A program made the translations under genes and the position numbers. The notes under the pieces were generated by a model. That model was not told the DNA's origin. It ran no database searches and saw only the letters and a list, made by a program, of their open reading frames with translations. A DNA stretch of 5,853 nt from Acholeplasma sp. (GTDB lineage: Bacteria > Bacillota_I > Bacilli_A > Acholeplasmatales > Acholeplasmataceae): contig DURF01000035.1 in NCBI GenBank assembly GCA_012837395.1, positions 1-5,853 of the forward strand, given 5' to 3'. This document shows, piece after piece, positions 5,579-5,853 of the stretch (the first letter of the stretch is position 1; the number at the start of each line of letters is the position of its first letter).

Positions 5579-5853
5579 TATACCTCCTCCTCTTTTATTA
5601 AATTTATGTATTGATAACTCTCTTTATTGTTATAAATAGTTTTCTTTAATGTTAAACATAATACTATATTTTCATCCATTTTACTAACTTCTTCAAAATT
5701 ATTACTAAAAACAATAAAACTAATTGTTTCAATTCCATCCGTAAAATCAACAAACATCATATTTTCATTATTTTTATTAATAAACTCATTTTTTCTACTA
5801 ACAATCCCACAAACAACATAATTATTATTTGCTGGTAATTCTTTTAAATTGCT
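5578..5853 (-). CDS. dnaE: DNA polymerase III alpha subunit (DnaE), C-terminal OB-fold only; N-terminus beyond window
   Basis: The frame ending at the stop 5580-5578 stays open to the right edge, giving 91 residues of a longer protein; the ATG at 5760-5758 is an internal Met, not the start. The pattern is that of the nucleic-acid-binding OB-fold at the end of DnaE-type replicative polymerases: VVCGIVSRKNEF (strand 1 region, residues 13-24 of the fragment), MMFVDFTDGIETISFIVF (32-49, matching the family's MAFVTLEDLTGxIEVVVF block), then a helix FEEVSKM and the strands ENIVLCLTLKKT and YQYINLIK. The domain call is good; assignment to DnaE rather than another OB-fold protein rests on this pattern plus context, since dnaE lies upstream of pfkA-pyk in Bacillus and relatives. 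The polymerase core is not visible. It is translationally coupled to the zinc-ribbon gene downstream. Confidence 0.72.
   Translation of the reverse strand, partial: SNLKELPANNNYVVCGIVSRKNEFINKNNENMMFVDFTDGIETISFIVFSNNFEEVSKMDENIVLCLTLKKTIYNNKESYQYINLIKEEEV
5582..5590 (-). promoter_or_regulatory. Ribosome binding site inside the end of dnaE
   Basis: GGAGGAGGT is read as the glutamate-rich last codons of the upstream gene and also as a near-perfect ribosome binding site 3 bases before the ATG at 5578-5576. It decides the start of paralogue B and supports translational coupling. Confidence 0.8.

Noticed and set aside
5578..5760. A separate 60-residue gene starting at the ATG 5760-5758
   Set aside because: The frame is open upstream to the window edge, the upstream residues complete an OB-fold strand, and no ribosome binding site precedes this ATG.

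Overview
This is an AT-rich window (roughly 30% GC by eye) carrying a central-glycolysis gene cluster. It most resembles the Acholeplasma side of the Mollicutes or a related low-GC Firmicute lineage. The reasons are extreme AT bias, TAA at every visible stop, tryptophan written as TGG with no in-frame TGA (so not the Mycoplasma code), and an intact pyrophosphate-dependent phosphofructokinase. The lineage is an inference, not proof. Nothing here looks like a mobile element, CRISPR array, rRNA or tRNA, and no gap without a gene exceeds 200 bases.

Layout, left to right. Positions 1-1044 (minus) hold the first 348 residues of an M29-family metallo-aminopeptidase whose C-terminus lies off the left edge. 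A hairpin terminator (1069-1094) separates it from pyruvate kinase (1096-2442, minus). An 89-base gap with a promoter and a catabolite-response-like palindrome separates that from an ATP-type 6-phosphofructokinase (2532-3482, minus). A 186-base divergent promoter region follows, then a PPi-type phosphofructokinase on the plus strand (3669-4916). A bidirectional terminator (4925-4954) sits between that gene and a minus-strand group entering from the right: two paralogous small zinc-ribbon membrane proteins (4972-5241 and 5261-5578), and at the right edge the C-terminal OB-fold of what is best read as DnaE, the replicative DNA polymerase III alpha subunit (5578-5853, partial).

How the genes fit. 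The two phosphofructokinases catalyse the same step of glycolysis with different phosphoryl donors, ATP (one-way) and PPi (reversible), and are fired from back-to-back promoters. Pyruvate kinase makes ATP at the end of the pathway. The order dnaE ... pfkA-pyk recalls the Bacillus arrangement dnaE-ytsJ-accDA-pfkA-pyk, which supports both the DnaE call and a Firmicute-derived ancestry. The PPi enzyme and the zinc-ribbon pair look like additions between these anchors.

The most notable points are the adjacent, divergent ATP- and PPi-dependent phosphofructokinases with closely similar extended -10 promoters, a cre-like site upstream of pyk, and the membrane zinc-ribbon pair translationally coupled to the end of dnaE. 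I see no clearly novel defence or mobile system.
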